A stretch of 36,439 nt of DNA, from NCBI GenBank assembly GCA_029218825.1, contig JAQXSC010000024.1, positions 1 to 36,439 on the forward strand. The letters run 5' to 3'. This stretch comes from Oscillospiraceae bacterium. Its GTDB lineage: Bacteria > Bacillota > Clostridia > Oscillospirales > Acutalibacteraceae. Positions 1 to 7,245 of the stretch are shown here, one piece after another. Under the pieces are notes generated by a model. That model was given only the letters and a program-made list of their open reading frames with translations. It made no database searches and was not told where the DNA came from. The first letter of the stretch is position 1. Each line of letters begins with the position of its first letter. The position numbers and the translations under genes are program-made.

Positions 1-993
1 AGCCTCTCTTAAAGGTGTGTACCACTTACCGTCATATACCAACTCTGCAAATTTGATTGCAAGAACTGACTTGTAGTGCTGTGTGTCCTTGTCAAGACAG
101 ATTTCCTCAAGTTTGTTGTGTGCTGCATAAAGAATTGTACCGCCGGGAGTTTCATAAACGCCACGAGCCTTCATACCAACAAGGCGGTTTTCAACAATGT
201 CGGTAATACCGATACCGTTCTTACCGCCGATTTCATTTAACTTTGTAACAATGCTTACAGCGTCCATTTCCTCGCCGTTGATTGCTGTAGCCTCGCCCTT
301 TTCAAAATGAATTGTAACGTACTCGGGAACGTCAGGAGCCTGAATTGGGGAAACACCAAGTTCCAAAAATCCCTCTTTTTCGTACATTGGTTCATTTGCA
401 GGGTCCTCAAGGTCAAGACCCTCGTGGCTTAAATGCCATAGGTTCATATCCTTTGAGTAGTTAGTTTCTCTGTTAATCTTTAGAGGAATGTTATGCTTTT
501 CAGCATATTCGATTTCCTGCTCACGGCTCTTGAATTCCCAAGTTCTCCATGGAGCAATAATTTTCATATCGGGAGCATATGCTTTAATTGCAAGTTCAAA
601 ACGAACCTGATCGTTACCCTTACCTGTGCATCCGTGACAAATTGCGTCTGCACCCTCTTTAAGAGCAATTTCTACAAGTCTTTTTGCTATAATAGGACGT
701 GCAAAGGAAGTACCTAAAAGGTATTTGCCCTCATATACTGCGCCTGCCTTGATTGTAGGATAAACGTATTCTTCAACAAATTCCTTGTTTAAATCCTCAA
801 TGTAGAGTTTTGACGCGCCTGTTGCAAGAGCCTTTTCCTCAAGTCCCTCAAGCTCAGCAGCCTGACCTACGTTACCTGAAACAGCGATAACCTCGCAGTT
901 GTCGTAGTTTTCCTTTAACCAAGGAATGATAATAGAAGTATCAAGTCCGCCTGAGTATGCTAAAACAACTTTTTTAATTTTTTTATCTGCCAT
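1..993 (-). CDS. argG: Argininosuccinate synthase, C-terminus cut by window edge
   Basis: This enzyme joins citrulline and aspartate with ATP to give argininosuccinate, the penultimate step of arginine synthesis in the cytoplasm. The first 331 codons are present; the family is usually about 400 residues, so the C-terminal part lies left of position 1. The N-terminal ATP-pyrophosphatase P-loop AYSGGLDTS is intact near residues 10-18, and further conserved blocks follow ([27 protein letters not shown]). The ATG at 991-993 is preceded by CGGAGGT at 1001-1007 read on the minus strand, a strong ribosome site. It is transcribed alone on this side, divergently from the flavin-reductase-like gene. 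An ARG-box-like site upstream suggests repression by ArgR/AhrC. Identification is secure from the protein; regulation is inferred. Confidence 0.97.
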   Translation of the reverse strand, partial: MADKKIKKVVLAYSGGLDTSIIIPWLKENYDNCEVIAVSGNVGQAAELEGLEEKALATGASKLYIEDLNKEFVEEYVYPTIKAGAVYEGKYLLGTSFARPIIAKRLVEIALKEGADAICHGCTGKGNDQVRFELAIKAYAPDMKIIAPWRTWEFKSREQEIEYAEKHNIPLKINRETNYSKDMNLWHLSHEGLDLEDPANEPMYEKEGFLELGVSPIQAPDVPEYVTIHFEKGEATAINGEEMDAVSIVTKLNEIGGKNGIGITDIVENRLVGMKARGVYETPGGTILYAAHNKLEEICLDKDTQHYKSVLAIKFAELVYDGKWYTPLREA

Positions 994-1035
994 AACAAAA
1001 ACCTCCGTTTAGGTATATTTCATATTACTCTTAAC

Positions 1036-1087
1036 ATTATACACCCAATATACAAAAAATCAAGTGTTTTTTGCATATTTATTCAAA
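1036..1087 (-). promoter_or_regulatory. argG promoter with candidate ARG box
   Basis: On the minus strand a -35 TTGATT (1058-1063) and -10 TATAAT (1036-1041) are separated by 16 bases. Immediately upstream, 1071-1087 reads TTTGAATAAATATGCAA, which resembles the Bacillus AhrC/ArgR operator (a TGAAT half-site, an AT core and an inverted half-site). The position beside the -35 fits repression or cooperative binding. Sequence seen directly; the binding protein is inferred. Confidence 0.6.
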
Positions 1088-1163
1088 TTTTATGTTTTGT
1101 ATATATTTTACGGATAAAAACCCTATAAAATAGGTTATTTATTATGGATTTTGTAAATTTTAG

Positions 1164-1181
1164 AGGTATATTCATATACCT
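1164..1181. repeat. Perfect 8-2-8 palindrome in argG upstream region
   Basis: AGGTATAT and ATATACCT flank a two-base centre. It lies midway in the divergent intergenic region (994-1318), too far from either start to be a terminator and with no T-run, so an operator is the likeliest reading. The half-site ATATACCT occurs again at 6095-6102 in the padR promoter. Confidence 0.4.
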
Positions 1182-1226
1182 TTCAGCAAAATACAAGGGT
1201 AGTAAAATGTATAAAATTACGTATTA

Positions 1227-1276
1227 TTTGCATAAATATACATTTTGTTGAATATTATTTACTATTGTGCTAAAAT
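1227..1276 (+). promoter_or_regulatory. Promoter of flavin-reductase-like gene with ARG-like site
   Basis: An extended -10, TGCTAAAAT at 1268-1276, lies about 40 bases before the ATG at 1319. A weak -35 TTGTTG at 1246-1251 gives a long 19-base spacer, as can be tolerated with an extended -10. Just upstream, 1227-1245 (core TTTGCATAAATATACATTT) resembles a second ARG box, which could place this gene under arginine control too. That second site is tentative. Confidence 0.4.
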
Positions 1277-1318
1277 GTATTTATACTATTTATATCAAAA
1301 TGCGAAAGGATACATATT

Positions 1319-1825
1319 ATGTCAACATTTAAAGAAATCAAACCTAACGAATTAACCGCCAACCCCTTCGAATTAATCGGAAGTGATTGGGCTTTGGTAA
1401 CTGCAAAGGACAAGGAAAAGTGCAACACCATGACTGCCTCTTGGGGCGGTGTGGGAATTATGTGGGGCAAACCTGTTGCTTTTACATTTATCCGCCCACA
1501 GCGATACACTTTCGGTTTAATGGAAAACGAGGAGTATTATTCCCTTAGTTTTTTTGAGGAAACCTATAGAGATGCCCTTAAATTCTGCGGTTCAAAAAGC
1601 GGAAGAGATTATGACAAAGCAAAGGAAACAGGACTTACCCCCTGTTATGACGAAAAGGCTCCTTATTTTCAGGAGGCAAAACTTGTGCTGATTTGCAAAA
1701 AAATGTATAGCCAATTTTTAAACAGCGAAAGCATTATCGCCGCTGATGAGGTTGCAAAGTGGTATCCTGAAAATGATTTCCACAAAATGTACGTCAGCGA
1801 AATTGTAAAAGTGCTGACAAAATAA
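1319..1825 (+). CDS. Flavin reductase-like (FMN-binding split-barrel) protein
   Basis: The 168-residue product has the layout of the flavin reductase-like domain (DIM6/NTAB type): TASWGGVGIMWGKPVAFTF near residues 40-58 resembles the strand and loop that bind FMN, followed by an RPQRYT segment. Family members reduce flavins with NAD(P)H or use bound FMN for other reductions; the real substrate cannot be read from sequence. There is no signal peptide, so it is cytoplasmic. The ATG is preceded by GAAAGGA. The stop lies 10 bases before the next gene, so the two are probably cotranscribed. Its divergent placement from argG and a possible ARG-like site suggest, but do not show, a link to amino-acid supply. 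Confidence 0.85.
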   Translation: MSTFKEIKPNELTANPFELIGSDWALVTAKDKEKCNTMTASWGGVGIMWGKPVAFTFIRPQRYTFGLMENEEYYSLSFFEETYRDALKFCGSKSGRDYDKAKETGLTPCYDEKAPYFQEAKLVLICKKMYSQFLNSESIIAADEVAKWYPENDFHKMYVSEIVKVLTK

Positions 1826-1835
1826 GAGGTTTATT

Positions 1836-2996
1836 ATGAGGAAGTTTAAAAGGCTATTTGCCGGTATTCTTGCAATAGGAGTACTTATTTGCGGTTTTAC
1901 AGGTTGCAGTCAAGAGAATGAAACCGTTGACCTTAAAAATGTTCAACTGACTGAGGCTCAAATTGAGGAAGTGTCAAAGAACACTCACGAGGATTTGACT
2001 TCTGCAAAGTTTTCCGGCACAGCATACGCAGGACTTAACAATCAGGATATTTTCCTGAAAGCCTACGGATATACGGACAAAAGCAAGGACAAAGCACTTG
2101 ACGAAAATTATGTTTATCAGTTAGGCTCTGTCAGTAAGATTTTCACAGGACTTGCGGTTATGAAACTGAATAACCAAGGCAAATTGGAAATGTCCGACAC
2201 ATTGGATAAATACTTCCCTGAATATGACAACAAGGAATACAGTAAAATAAAAATTGAAAACCTGCTTGATATGACAGCCGGCTTTGATTCCTACACCGAT
2301 TATTTATCCGATAACACAGACTTTTTAAATAAGATTGATAAAATGGTCAGCAAAAATCCCAATAACCCAAAAATCAGCGACGAAATACTGAACTTTATTT
2401 TATCAAATGGTACTGAAAATCAGGTTGGAGATTACAGTTATTCCCACTCCTGCTACTACATTTTGGGAAAGATTATCGAAAAAGTTGCAAACAAGCCCTA
2501 CTTTGACTATATAGAGGAAAATATTATAGAGCCTTTAGGCTTGGAGAAAACCTCTTGCCTAAACAACAAAGGCAACAAAAGCGGATATAACGAAACCCAT
2601 AAAAAATGGAGAAGTCAAAAGGATTTTCCTGTACTGAACAACCCTTATGTAATGTATTCGTCTATGGGAATACAGTCAAATGCCGAGGATTTAGCCAAAC
2701 TTTGCAATGGTATTTTATGTAATAAAATTGTTGAAAATACCGACTGCATTGGAAAAATCAAGAACACCTCAAGCAACTACAACTATGGTTTTTATATTAA
2801 CGGCAATACAATTTACAGCGAGGGTGCAACAACTCTCCACTCCGGATATGTTTATATAAATACCGAGTATTTCGAAAAGATAGTTTTGCTGTCAAACCAC
2901 ACAGGCATAAAGGATTTTGACGAAACCGCCAAAAATGTTTATAACAAACTGAACTCTAAAATTAATGGGATAATCATTAACTTAATTGAAAATTGA
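1836..2996 (+). CDS. Serine hydrolase lipoprotein, class C beta-lactamase/PBP4* fold
   Basis: The 386-residue product begins with a lipoprotein signal ending GFTGC, so Cys24 would be lipidated and the enzyme displayed on the outer face of the membrane. The beta-lactamase-fold motifs are in order: Ser98-Val-Ser-Lys101 (SxxK nucleophile), Tyr202-Ser-His204 at the usual YxN position, and His335-Ser-Gly337 at the KTG/HxG position. The His in place of Asn is unusual. Such proteins act as D-amino-acid peptidases or esterases on cell-wall or other substrates; the substrate is unknown. AAGAGGT precedes the ATG. The last codons and stop lie inside a short repeat (2984-2999) shared with degV. A strong terminator follows. 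Confidence 0.88.
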   Translation: MRKFKRLFAGILAIGVLICGFTGCSQENETVDLKNVQLTEAQIEEVSKNTHEDLTSAKFSGTAYAGLNNQDIFLKAYGYTDKSKDKALDENYVYQLGSVSKIFTGLAVMKLNNQGKLEMSDTLDKYFPEYDNKEYSKIKIENLLDMTAGFDSYTDYLSDNTDFLNKIDKMVSKNPNNPKISDEILNFILSNGTENQVGDYSYSHSCYYILGKIIEKVANKPYFDYIEENIIEPLGLEKTSCLNNKGNKSGYNETHKKWRSQKDFPVLNNPYVMYSSMGIQSNAEDLAKLCNGILCNKIVENTDCIGKIKNTSSNYNYGFYINGNTIYSEGATTLHSGYVYINTEYFEKIVLLSNHTGIKDFDETAKNVYNKLNSKINGIIINLIEN

Positions 2997-2999
2997 AAA
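2984..2999 (+). repeat. Short repeat at gene 3' end, copy 1
   Basis: AATTGAAAATTGAAAA here supplies the Ile-Glu-Asn-stop codons of the serine hydrolase. The identical 16 bases occur on the minus strand at 24325-24340, where they again encode Ile-Glu-Asn-stop, this time for the DegV protein. A related AT-rich stretch (ATAGATAATGGAAAGG) continues to about 3021 and resembles 7757-7781 on the opposite strand. Confidence 0.6.
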
Positions 3000-3016
3000 T
3001 GGAAAATAGATAATGG

Positions 3017-3062
3017 AAAGGGACAGAAATGAAGTCGTTTGGATTTCATTTTCTGTCCCTTT
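3017..3062 (+). terminator. Intrinsic terminator of serine hydrolase unit
   Basis: AAAGGGACAGAAATGAA (3017-3033) pairs with the complementary arm at 3045-3062 with a single-base bulge and an 11-base loop; a T-rich stretch (TTATTGTTTATTATTTGTTTT) follows. It may also slow minus-strand transcripts reading out of the fabG-like gene at 3080. Confidence 0.85.
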
Positions 3063-3079
3063 ATTGTTTATTATTTGTT

Positions 3080-3814
3080 TTAAATTACAAATCCTCCGTT
3101 TACGGCTAAAACCTGTCCTGTGATAAATTCAGCCTTATCGGATACCAAAAACGCAACTGCGTCGGCGATATTTTTTGGTGTGCCCAGCCTTTGCAAAGGT
3201 GTTTCCTCTTTCAACTCAGCAACGGTATTTTCATCAAAACTGCTCATCATATCGGTCATAACAACCCCCGGAGCAACAGCGTTTACTCGAATATTGCTTG
3301 GGGCAACTTCCTTTGCAAGTGCCTTTGTAAAGCCCATAAGTCCTGCTTTTGCAGTGCTGTAATGAACTTCGCAGGAGGCTCCAACCTGACCCCACATAGA
3401 ACTTATATTTATAATTGAGCCTTGCTTTTTTGAAATCATATAGGGCAGTGCCTCTTTGCTGCAATAAAATGCTCCGTCAAGATTTACCGCCATTGTGTTT
3501 TTCCATTCCTCAACAGTTATATCCGTGAGGATTTTTTGAGAGGATATCCCTGCATTATTAACAAGAACATCCACACCGCCGAAGTTTTCCTTTATAGTTG
3601 AAAACATTTCGGAAACCTGTTCCGGTATAGATACGTCACACTTTACAGCCAAGGCAGGAATTTTGTAACTTTCGGCAATTACCTTTGCCAAATTTTCAGC
3701 CCTGTCCTTGCTTTTGTTATAGTTAATTACTACCGCATATCCCATTTGGGCAAGGGCAACGGCTACAGCCGAGCCGATACCACGTGACGCTCCTGTCACA
3801 AGAGCAGTTTTCAT
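3080..3814 (-). CDS. FabG-like short-chain dehydrogenase/reductase
   Basis: The 244-residue protein is a classical SDR. TGASRGIG (residues 7-14) binds the cofactor, NNAG is at 86-89, and the catalytic set is Asn111, Ser139, Tyr152 and Lys156 (YSTAK). Family members reduce 3-oxoacyl-ACP in fatty acid synthesis. In Firmicutes a close subgroup (B. subtilis YmfI) reduces the 5-aminopentanone modification of elongation factor P. The setting argues against a fatty-acid operon: it is the last gene after an aminotransferase and a wall hydrolase, 13 bases after the latter, with no acp or fab neighbours. The EF-P reductase reading is therefore a fair alternative. The fold is certain, the substrate is not. 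Confidence 0.85.
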   Translation of the reverse strand: MKTALVTGASRGIGSAVAVALAQMGYAVVINYNKSKDRAENLAKVIAESYKIPALAVKCDVSIPEQVSEMFSTIKENFGGVDVLVNNAGISSQKILTDITVEEWKNTMAVNLDGAFYCSKEALPYMISKKQGSIINISSMWGQVGASCEVHYSTAKAGLMGFTKALAKEVAPSNIRVNAVAPGVVMTDMMSSFDENTVAELKEETPLQRLGTPKNIADAVAFLVSDKAEFITGQVLAVNGGFVI

Positions 3815-3827
3815 AACATCACCTTAA

Positions 3828-4634
3828 TTATTTATCGAAAAATCGCACATTTTTATAGGTGCATATATACTTTTGAGATTCGTGGAATTTTGAAACACGC
3901 TTTTTAGGGTTATACATATAAAGGATTCTGTGCTGAACAGCGTCCTTGTCCATATCAAAAACGTAAACAACGGCGTCCTTTACCGCCTTTGTAGGCTTTT
4001 TATTTGTACTTCCCGTATAGTGCAAATTTGTTATAACGTCTTTTACATTTTTGTAGCCGTATGTAACCATATCGTTTTTTACCGCCTGGGCAATAAGCGC
4101 AGCACCGTTAAATCCACCTGAGCCAAACTCGCCCATACAGAGCCTTTCCAATAAATCCCTGTTTTCGTCGGTAAGTTCAACGTGAGGGCAACTGTAGTTT
4201 CTGTCAGGATAATCAACAGCCACAATATAGCCTTGATTCCACTGGGTTTGATATGAGGTTTTCACTCCGTTTGTGGATGCCGTAGCAAAAACAATTTCCT
4301 CCGTTTCCGTTGGTTTTGTTTCCGTAGTTTTCGTTTCGGAAGGCTTTGTTTCCGTTGATTCGGTAGGTACTGTATTTTTCAGTTTATCATCATCGGAATC
4401 ATTTTTTGCGTGGGCTTTTGTATTGACCTTTATGGTTTCTGTTTCAGCCTGTAGTGCGGTTTCGGTAGGCTCTGTGGTAGATTCTGTTGTAGCCTCAGTA
4501 GTAGCCTCAACGTCATAGTTACTCGTAGTAACCTGACAATGGGATATTCCTACAGGAATACCGATAGCAATACACAGCACCAGCACAACAGATACCAAGA
4601 TAACGGTAATTCGCTTTTCTAAAAAATTGTTCAA
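3828..4634 (-). CDS. Membrane-anchored SleB-like cell wall hydrolase
   Basis: The protein (about 268 residues) has one N-terminal membrane segment (residues about 8-30), a long linker rich in Thr, Glu, Ser and Pro (about 40-115) suited to crossing the wall, and a C-terminal domain of about 120 residues resembling the SleB/CwlJ hydrolase family (Hydrolase_2). A Glu in CMGEFGSGG fits the expected catalytic acid, and the end (YNPKKRVSKFHESQ...) fits that family's end. Family members cleave peptidoglycan, often spore cortex. I chose TTG at 4632-4634 because AAGGA lies nine bases before it; the in-frame TTG at 4641-4643 abuts AAGGA. The gene follows the aminotransferase almost directly and is probably translated from the same message. 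Confidence 0.72.
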   Translation of the reverse strand: MNNFLEKRITVILVSVVLVLCIAIGIPVGISHCQVTTSNYDVEATTEATTESTTEPTETALQAETETIKVNTKAHAKNDSDDDKLKNTVPTESTETKPSETKTTETKPTETEEIVFATASTNGVKTSYQTQWNQGYIVAVDYPDRNYSCPHVELTDENRDLLERLCMGEFGSGGFNGAALIAQAVKNDMVTYGYKNVKDVITNLHYTGSTNKKPTKAVKDAVVYVFDMDKDAVQHRILYMYNPKKRVSKFHESQKYICTYKNVRFFDK

Positions 4635-4646
4635 AAAACTCAATCC

Positions 4647-5858
4647 TTATCTGTTTATCATACTGTCATAAACCTTTTTAAAGGTATCAATAACATACTG
4701 AGCCTGATCGTCGGTGATAGTAGAGTTCATAGGTAAGGTCAGCTGATTTTTGTGCATATTATAGGCATAAGGATAGTCCTTGATATCAAAGCCTTTGTTT
4801 TTATATGCAGACAGCATAGGCAAAGGCTTGAAGTGAACGTTACACATAACGCCGTTTTCAGCCATTCTGTTATAGAACTCGTTTCTAAATTCTGCGTCTT
4901 TTCCTAAAAATCTTACAAAATACAGGTGTCCGCTGCTGCGGTGATTATCGTCACAATGGTTAAGCACCTGTATATCCAAATCCTTAAAAGCCTCGTTGTA
5001 TCTTTCAATCAGTTGATGACGTCTGTCAAGGATGCTGTCATATCGGTTAAGTTGCGCCAAACCGATAGCCGCCAAAACGTCAGGCATATTACACTTGTAT
5101 TGAGTACTAACTACGTCATATTCCCAGGAAGTGCCTTTGTTCTTTGCAAGGGCGTCCTTTGTCTGACCGTGCAAAGACCACAGCATATACTGTTTGTAAA
5201 TCTTTTCCTCGTCAATTCTGCCCCTTAATCTGTGGACAGCCGCACCGCCCTCGGCAGTAGTCATATTCTTTACTGCGTGGAAACTGAAGTTGGTAAAGTC
5301 GGCAATTTCTCCGCATCTTTTACCGTTTTGCGTACCGCCGAAAGAATGAGCCGCGTCAGCCATAACGATAACTCTGCCGATAAGTTCCTGCATACGACCC
5401 TTTGGTCTGAACTTGGCACGTTGATTTCTTACAGCCTCGTAAATTCTGTCATAGTCGCAGAGAACACCTGCCAAATCAACAGGGATAATTACCTTTGTAT
5501 GCTCGTTTATAGCGGCTTCCATTTTGTCGTAATCCATCTCGTATGTGCCGGGCTTACAGTCAATCATAACAGGCTTTGCTCCCACGTGGTACACGATAGA
5601 GCAGGTTGCTGTGTATGTGTAAGCAGGTACGATAACCTCATCTCCGGGACCTACTCCTAAAATACGCAAAGTCATTTCCGCACAGGAAGTCTGGGAAGAC
5701 AGACACACAGCCTGTCCGGTATTACAATACTCGCCTATTCTTTTTTCAAATAATTTTGTTTTAGGGCCGGTGGTAATCCATCCGGACTTTAAAACCTCTA
5801 CTACTGCGTCAATTTCCTCTTGACCCAAGTCAGGAGGTGAAAATGGAATAGTTTGCAT
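4647..5858 (-). CDS. DegT/DnrJ/EryC1-type PLP sugar aminotransferase
   Basis: The 403-residue enzyme begins MQTIPFSPPDLGQEEI, the usual start of this family, and carries the PLP lysine in FSFHAVKNMTTAEGG plus DEVIVPAYTYTAT and DAAHSFGG. Such enzymes transfer an amino group from glutamate to a keto-sugar nucleotide to make amino sugars for surface polysaccharides or glycans. The ATG at 5856-5858 has GAGAGGA upstream; a longer open frame to 5894 lacks a ribosome site. No sugar-nucleotide dehydratase or glycosyltransferase lies beside it, so its keto-sugar donor must come from elsewhere. It heads an operon with the SleB-like hydrolase (12 bases to that gene's chosen start) and the SDR. Confidence 0.9.
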   Translation of the reverse strand: MQTIPFSPPDLGQEEIDAVVEVLKSGWITTGPKTKLFEKRIGEYCNTGQAVCLSSQTSCAEMTLRILGVGPGDEVIVPAYTYTATCSIVYHVGAKPVMIDCKPGTYEMDYDKMEAAINEHTKVIIPVDLAGVLCDYDRIYEAVRNQRAKFRPKGRMQELIGRVIVMADAAHSFGGTQNGKRCGEIADFTNFSFHAVKNMTTAEGGAAVHRLRGRIDEEKIYKQYMLWSLHGQTKDALAKNKGTSWEYDVVSTQYKCNMPDVLAAIGLAQLNRYDSILDRRHQLIERYNEAFKDLDIQVLNHCDDNHRSSGHLYFVRFLGKDAEFRNEFYNRMAENGVMCNVHFKPLPMLSAYKNKGFDIKDYPYAYNMHKNQLTLPMNSTITDDQAQYVIDTFKKVYDSMINR

Positions 5859-5950
5859 AATAACTTTTCCTCTCAAAACCCATTTATTAAACAATCAAAT
5901 TAAAATACTGCCGATTTACAGATAAATATATAAATAAAAATATATGGTCT

Positions 5951-5979
5951 ATTATACTACTAATTATCTAAAAAGTAAA
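5951..5979 (-). promoter_or_regulatory. Promoter of aminotransferase operon
   Basis: On the minus strand -35 TTTACT (5974-5979) and -10 TATAAT (5951-5956) are separated by 17 bases, giving a leader of about 85 bases. The segment is enclosed by a distant inverted pair, CCGATTTA (5911-5918) and TAAATCGG (6003-6010), of unknown meaning. Confidence 0.6.
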
Positions 5980-6063
5980 TATATTGTTTTTTTATTATTT
6001 ACTAAATCGGTAAATTTTTATTCTAAAGAGCAAAAACAAAAATTTTTACATTTTTTCATAAAG

Positions 6064-6102
6064 TACCTCGACAGGCGAGGTATCACGTGATATTATATAC
6101 CT
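6064..6102 (+). promoter_or_regulatory. padR promoter with overlapping dyad operators
   Basis: A -35 TCGACA (6068-6073), a 17-base spacer and an extended -10 TGATATTAT (6088-6096) form the promoter. The -35 sits inside an inverted repeat, TACCTCG (6064-6070) / CGAGGTA (6076-6082). A second perfect 12-base palindrome, TATCACGTGATA, covers 6081-6092, and AGGTAT (6078-6083) pairs with ATACCT (6097-6102). PadR regulators usually bind such dyads and repress their own operon, so this is most likely the autoregulatory operator. Confidence 0.65.
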
Positions 6103-6126
6103 ACAAAATCCAAAAGAGGTGATGAA

Positions 6127-6459
6127 ATGTCCATTACGTCAGACCTGATTCGTGGGCATACGGACACGATAATTCTTGCAAAACTTATGGAAAAGGATAG
6201 TTACGGATACGAAATAAACAAAGCGGTTTACAATGTATCCAACCAAAAGTACGAACTTAAAGAGGCTACCCTTTACACCGCCTTTAAAAGGCTTGAGGAC
6301 GCAGGGTGTATTTCCTCCTATTGGGGAGATCAAAGTACAGGAGCAAGAAGAAAATATTACACAATAACAGCCATTGGAAAAGAAGTTTATAAGCAAAAAC
6401 TTTCGGAATGGCTGGAGGCTAAAACACTTATTGACGCTTTACTTAAAACGGAGGGATAA
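6127..6459 (+). CDS. PadR family transcriptional regulator
   Basis: The 110-residue protein has the PadR winged helix: DSYGYEINKAV (helix region, about residues 23-33), KEATLYTAFKRLEDAG (recognition helix, about 44-59) and a GARRKYYTIT wing. The C-terminal helix for dimer formation is short, as in the PadR-s1 group. These proteins repress neighbouring genes until a ligand or stress releases them. AAGAGGTGATGAA lies before the ATG. In Clostridia this type normally precedes a DUF1700 membrane protein and a DUF4097 beta-helix protein; here only a fused fragment of those remains (6462-6805), so the regulator may now control mainly itself. Confidence 0.92.
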   Translation: MSITSDLIRGHTDTIILAKLMEKDSYGYEINKAVYNVSNQKYELKEATLYTAFKRLEDAGCISSYWGDQSTGARRKYYTITAIGKEVYKQKLSEWLEAKTLIDALLKTEG

Positions 6460-6461
6460 TT

Positions 6462-6805
6462 ATGGAACCAAAATTAAGGGAGTATGTTGAAAGACTTTTC
6501 AACTCTGCTCCGAAAACAAAACAGGCAACTGTTCAAAACTTGATACTTCAAGTGTTTCAGGTGAAATTAATGCTGATCTGACAGATGAAATAGATGACAT
6601 TGATATGGAATCCGTCAGCGGAAATGTTAATATTACAATCCCTGAAAAAATCGGCGGTTTTACCGCAGATTACGATACTGTCAGCGGTGATTTTTCAACA
6701 GACTTTTCAGTAAAAACAATCGGCAATTCTCATACCTACGGTGACGGTTCAGCGGAATTTGATTTTGAAACCGTAAGCGGAGATATTAAAATCACAGCAA
6801 AATAA
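6462..6805 (+). pseudogene. DUF1700/DUF4097 remnant made by internal deletion
   Basis: An ATG two bases after the padR stop opens MEPKLREYVERLFNSAPKTK, which looks like the N-terminus of the DUF1700 (HAAS/permease prefix) proteins usually encoded here. After about 20-25 codons the resemblance ends and the frame stops at a TGA near 6582. In another frame, from about 6530 to 6805, the sequence encodes repeating SVSGEI, SVSGNVNI, TVSGDF, TVSGDIKI units typical of the DUF4097 adhesin-like beta-helix, ending in a proper stop. The simplest reading is a deletion that removed most of DUF1700 and the start of DUF4097, joining them out of frame near 6520-6535. An ATG at 6605 could still express 66 residues of beta-helix. 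Confidence 0.75.
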
Positions 6806-6821
6806 TTTTATATCCATACAA

Positions 6822-6853
6822 AAAGCACTTAACCTTTTGAGGCTAAGTGCTTT
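6822..6853 (+). terminator. Terminator of padR unit
   Basis: AAAGCACTTA (6822-6831) pairs perfectly with TAAGTGCTTT (6844-6853) around a 12-base loop, followed by AGTTTTTATT. Its survival shows the original 3' end of the DUF4097 gene is still in place. Confidence 0.85.
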
Positions 6854-7015
6854 AGTTTTTATTGAGTTTCTTGTTAGTTAATAGACACGGAAAACGTATC
6901 GAGTTCCTTTGCAGGAGATATAAATGTTCAAAGAATTTTTAGGAAACTAAATAACTAATTGATGATTATGTGTTTATTGATTATTAAATAATATCAATAA
7001 TTAACTTTATTATAT

Positions 7016-7231
7016 TTATTCTTGCTCCCACGCTAAATGGCGGTTATTCATCATACAATCTCGTAAATACATATTGATTAAAGTCTGATATGGGATGCCG
7101 ACAGTGTTTGCTTCTTCCTTAAAATAGCCTACAACACTTTCATCAAGATTGATAGTGATGGGTTTCTTTGAAGTCTTTGTATAGGGATTTTGCCTTGGAT
7201 TAAGGCTTTTAATATCGTATTCTTCACGCAT
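7016..7231 (-). CDS. brnA: BrnA-type antitoxin (ribbon-helix-helix)
   Basis: The 71-residue protein has a polar N-terminus that would wrap the toxin and a C-terminal ribbon-helix-helix segment (KPITINLDESVVGYFKEEA, then GIPYQTLINMYLRD) that would bind DNA as a dimer. BrnA neutralises the BrnT ribonuclease and represses the operon. AAGGAGG lies nine bases before the ATG, a stronger ribosome site than the toxin's, as expected for antitoxin excess. It follows brnT by 14 bases. An imperfect palindrome (6976-6998) lies downstream but has no T-run on this strand. Confidence 0.83.
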   Translation of the reverse strand: MREEYDIKSLNPRQNPYTKTSKKPITINLDESVVGYFKEEANTVGIPYQTLINMYLRDCMMNNRHLAWEQE

Positions 7232-7245
7232 AATATTATACCTCC

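Noticed and set aside
5232..5660. 142-codon open frame on the plus strand
   Set aside because: It lies antisense within the aminotransferase gene, has no ribosome site or recognisable protein, and mirrors the codon pattern of the true gene.
6922..6948. Tiny ORF (about 8 codons) with GGAGAT upstream after the padR terminator
   Set aside because: Too short to judge; no promoter and no sign of conservation. Possibly the ghost of a lost gene start.
6976..6998. Imperfect palindrome downstream of brnA considered as a terminator
   Set aside because: All-AT stem with bulges and no T-run on the minus strand.
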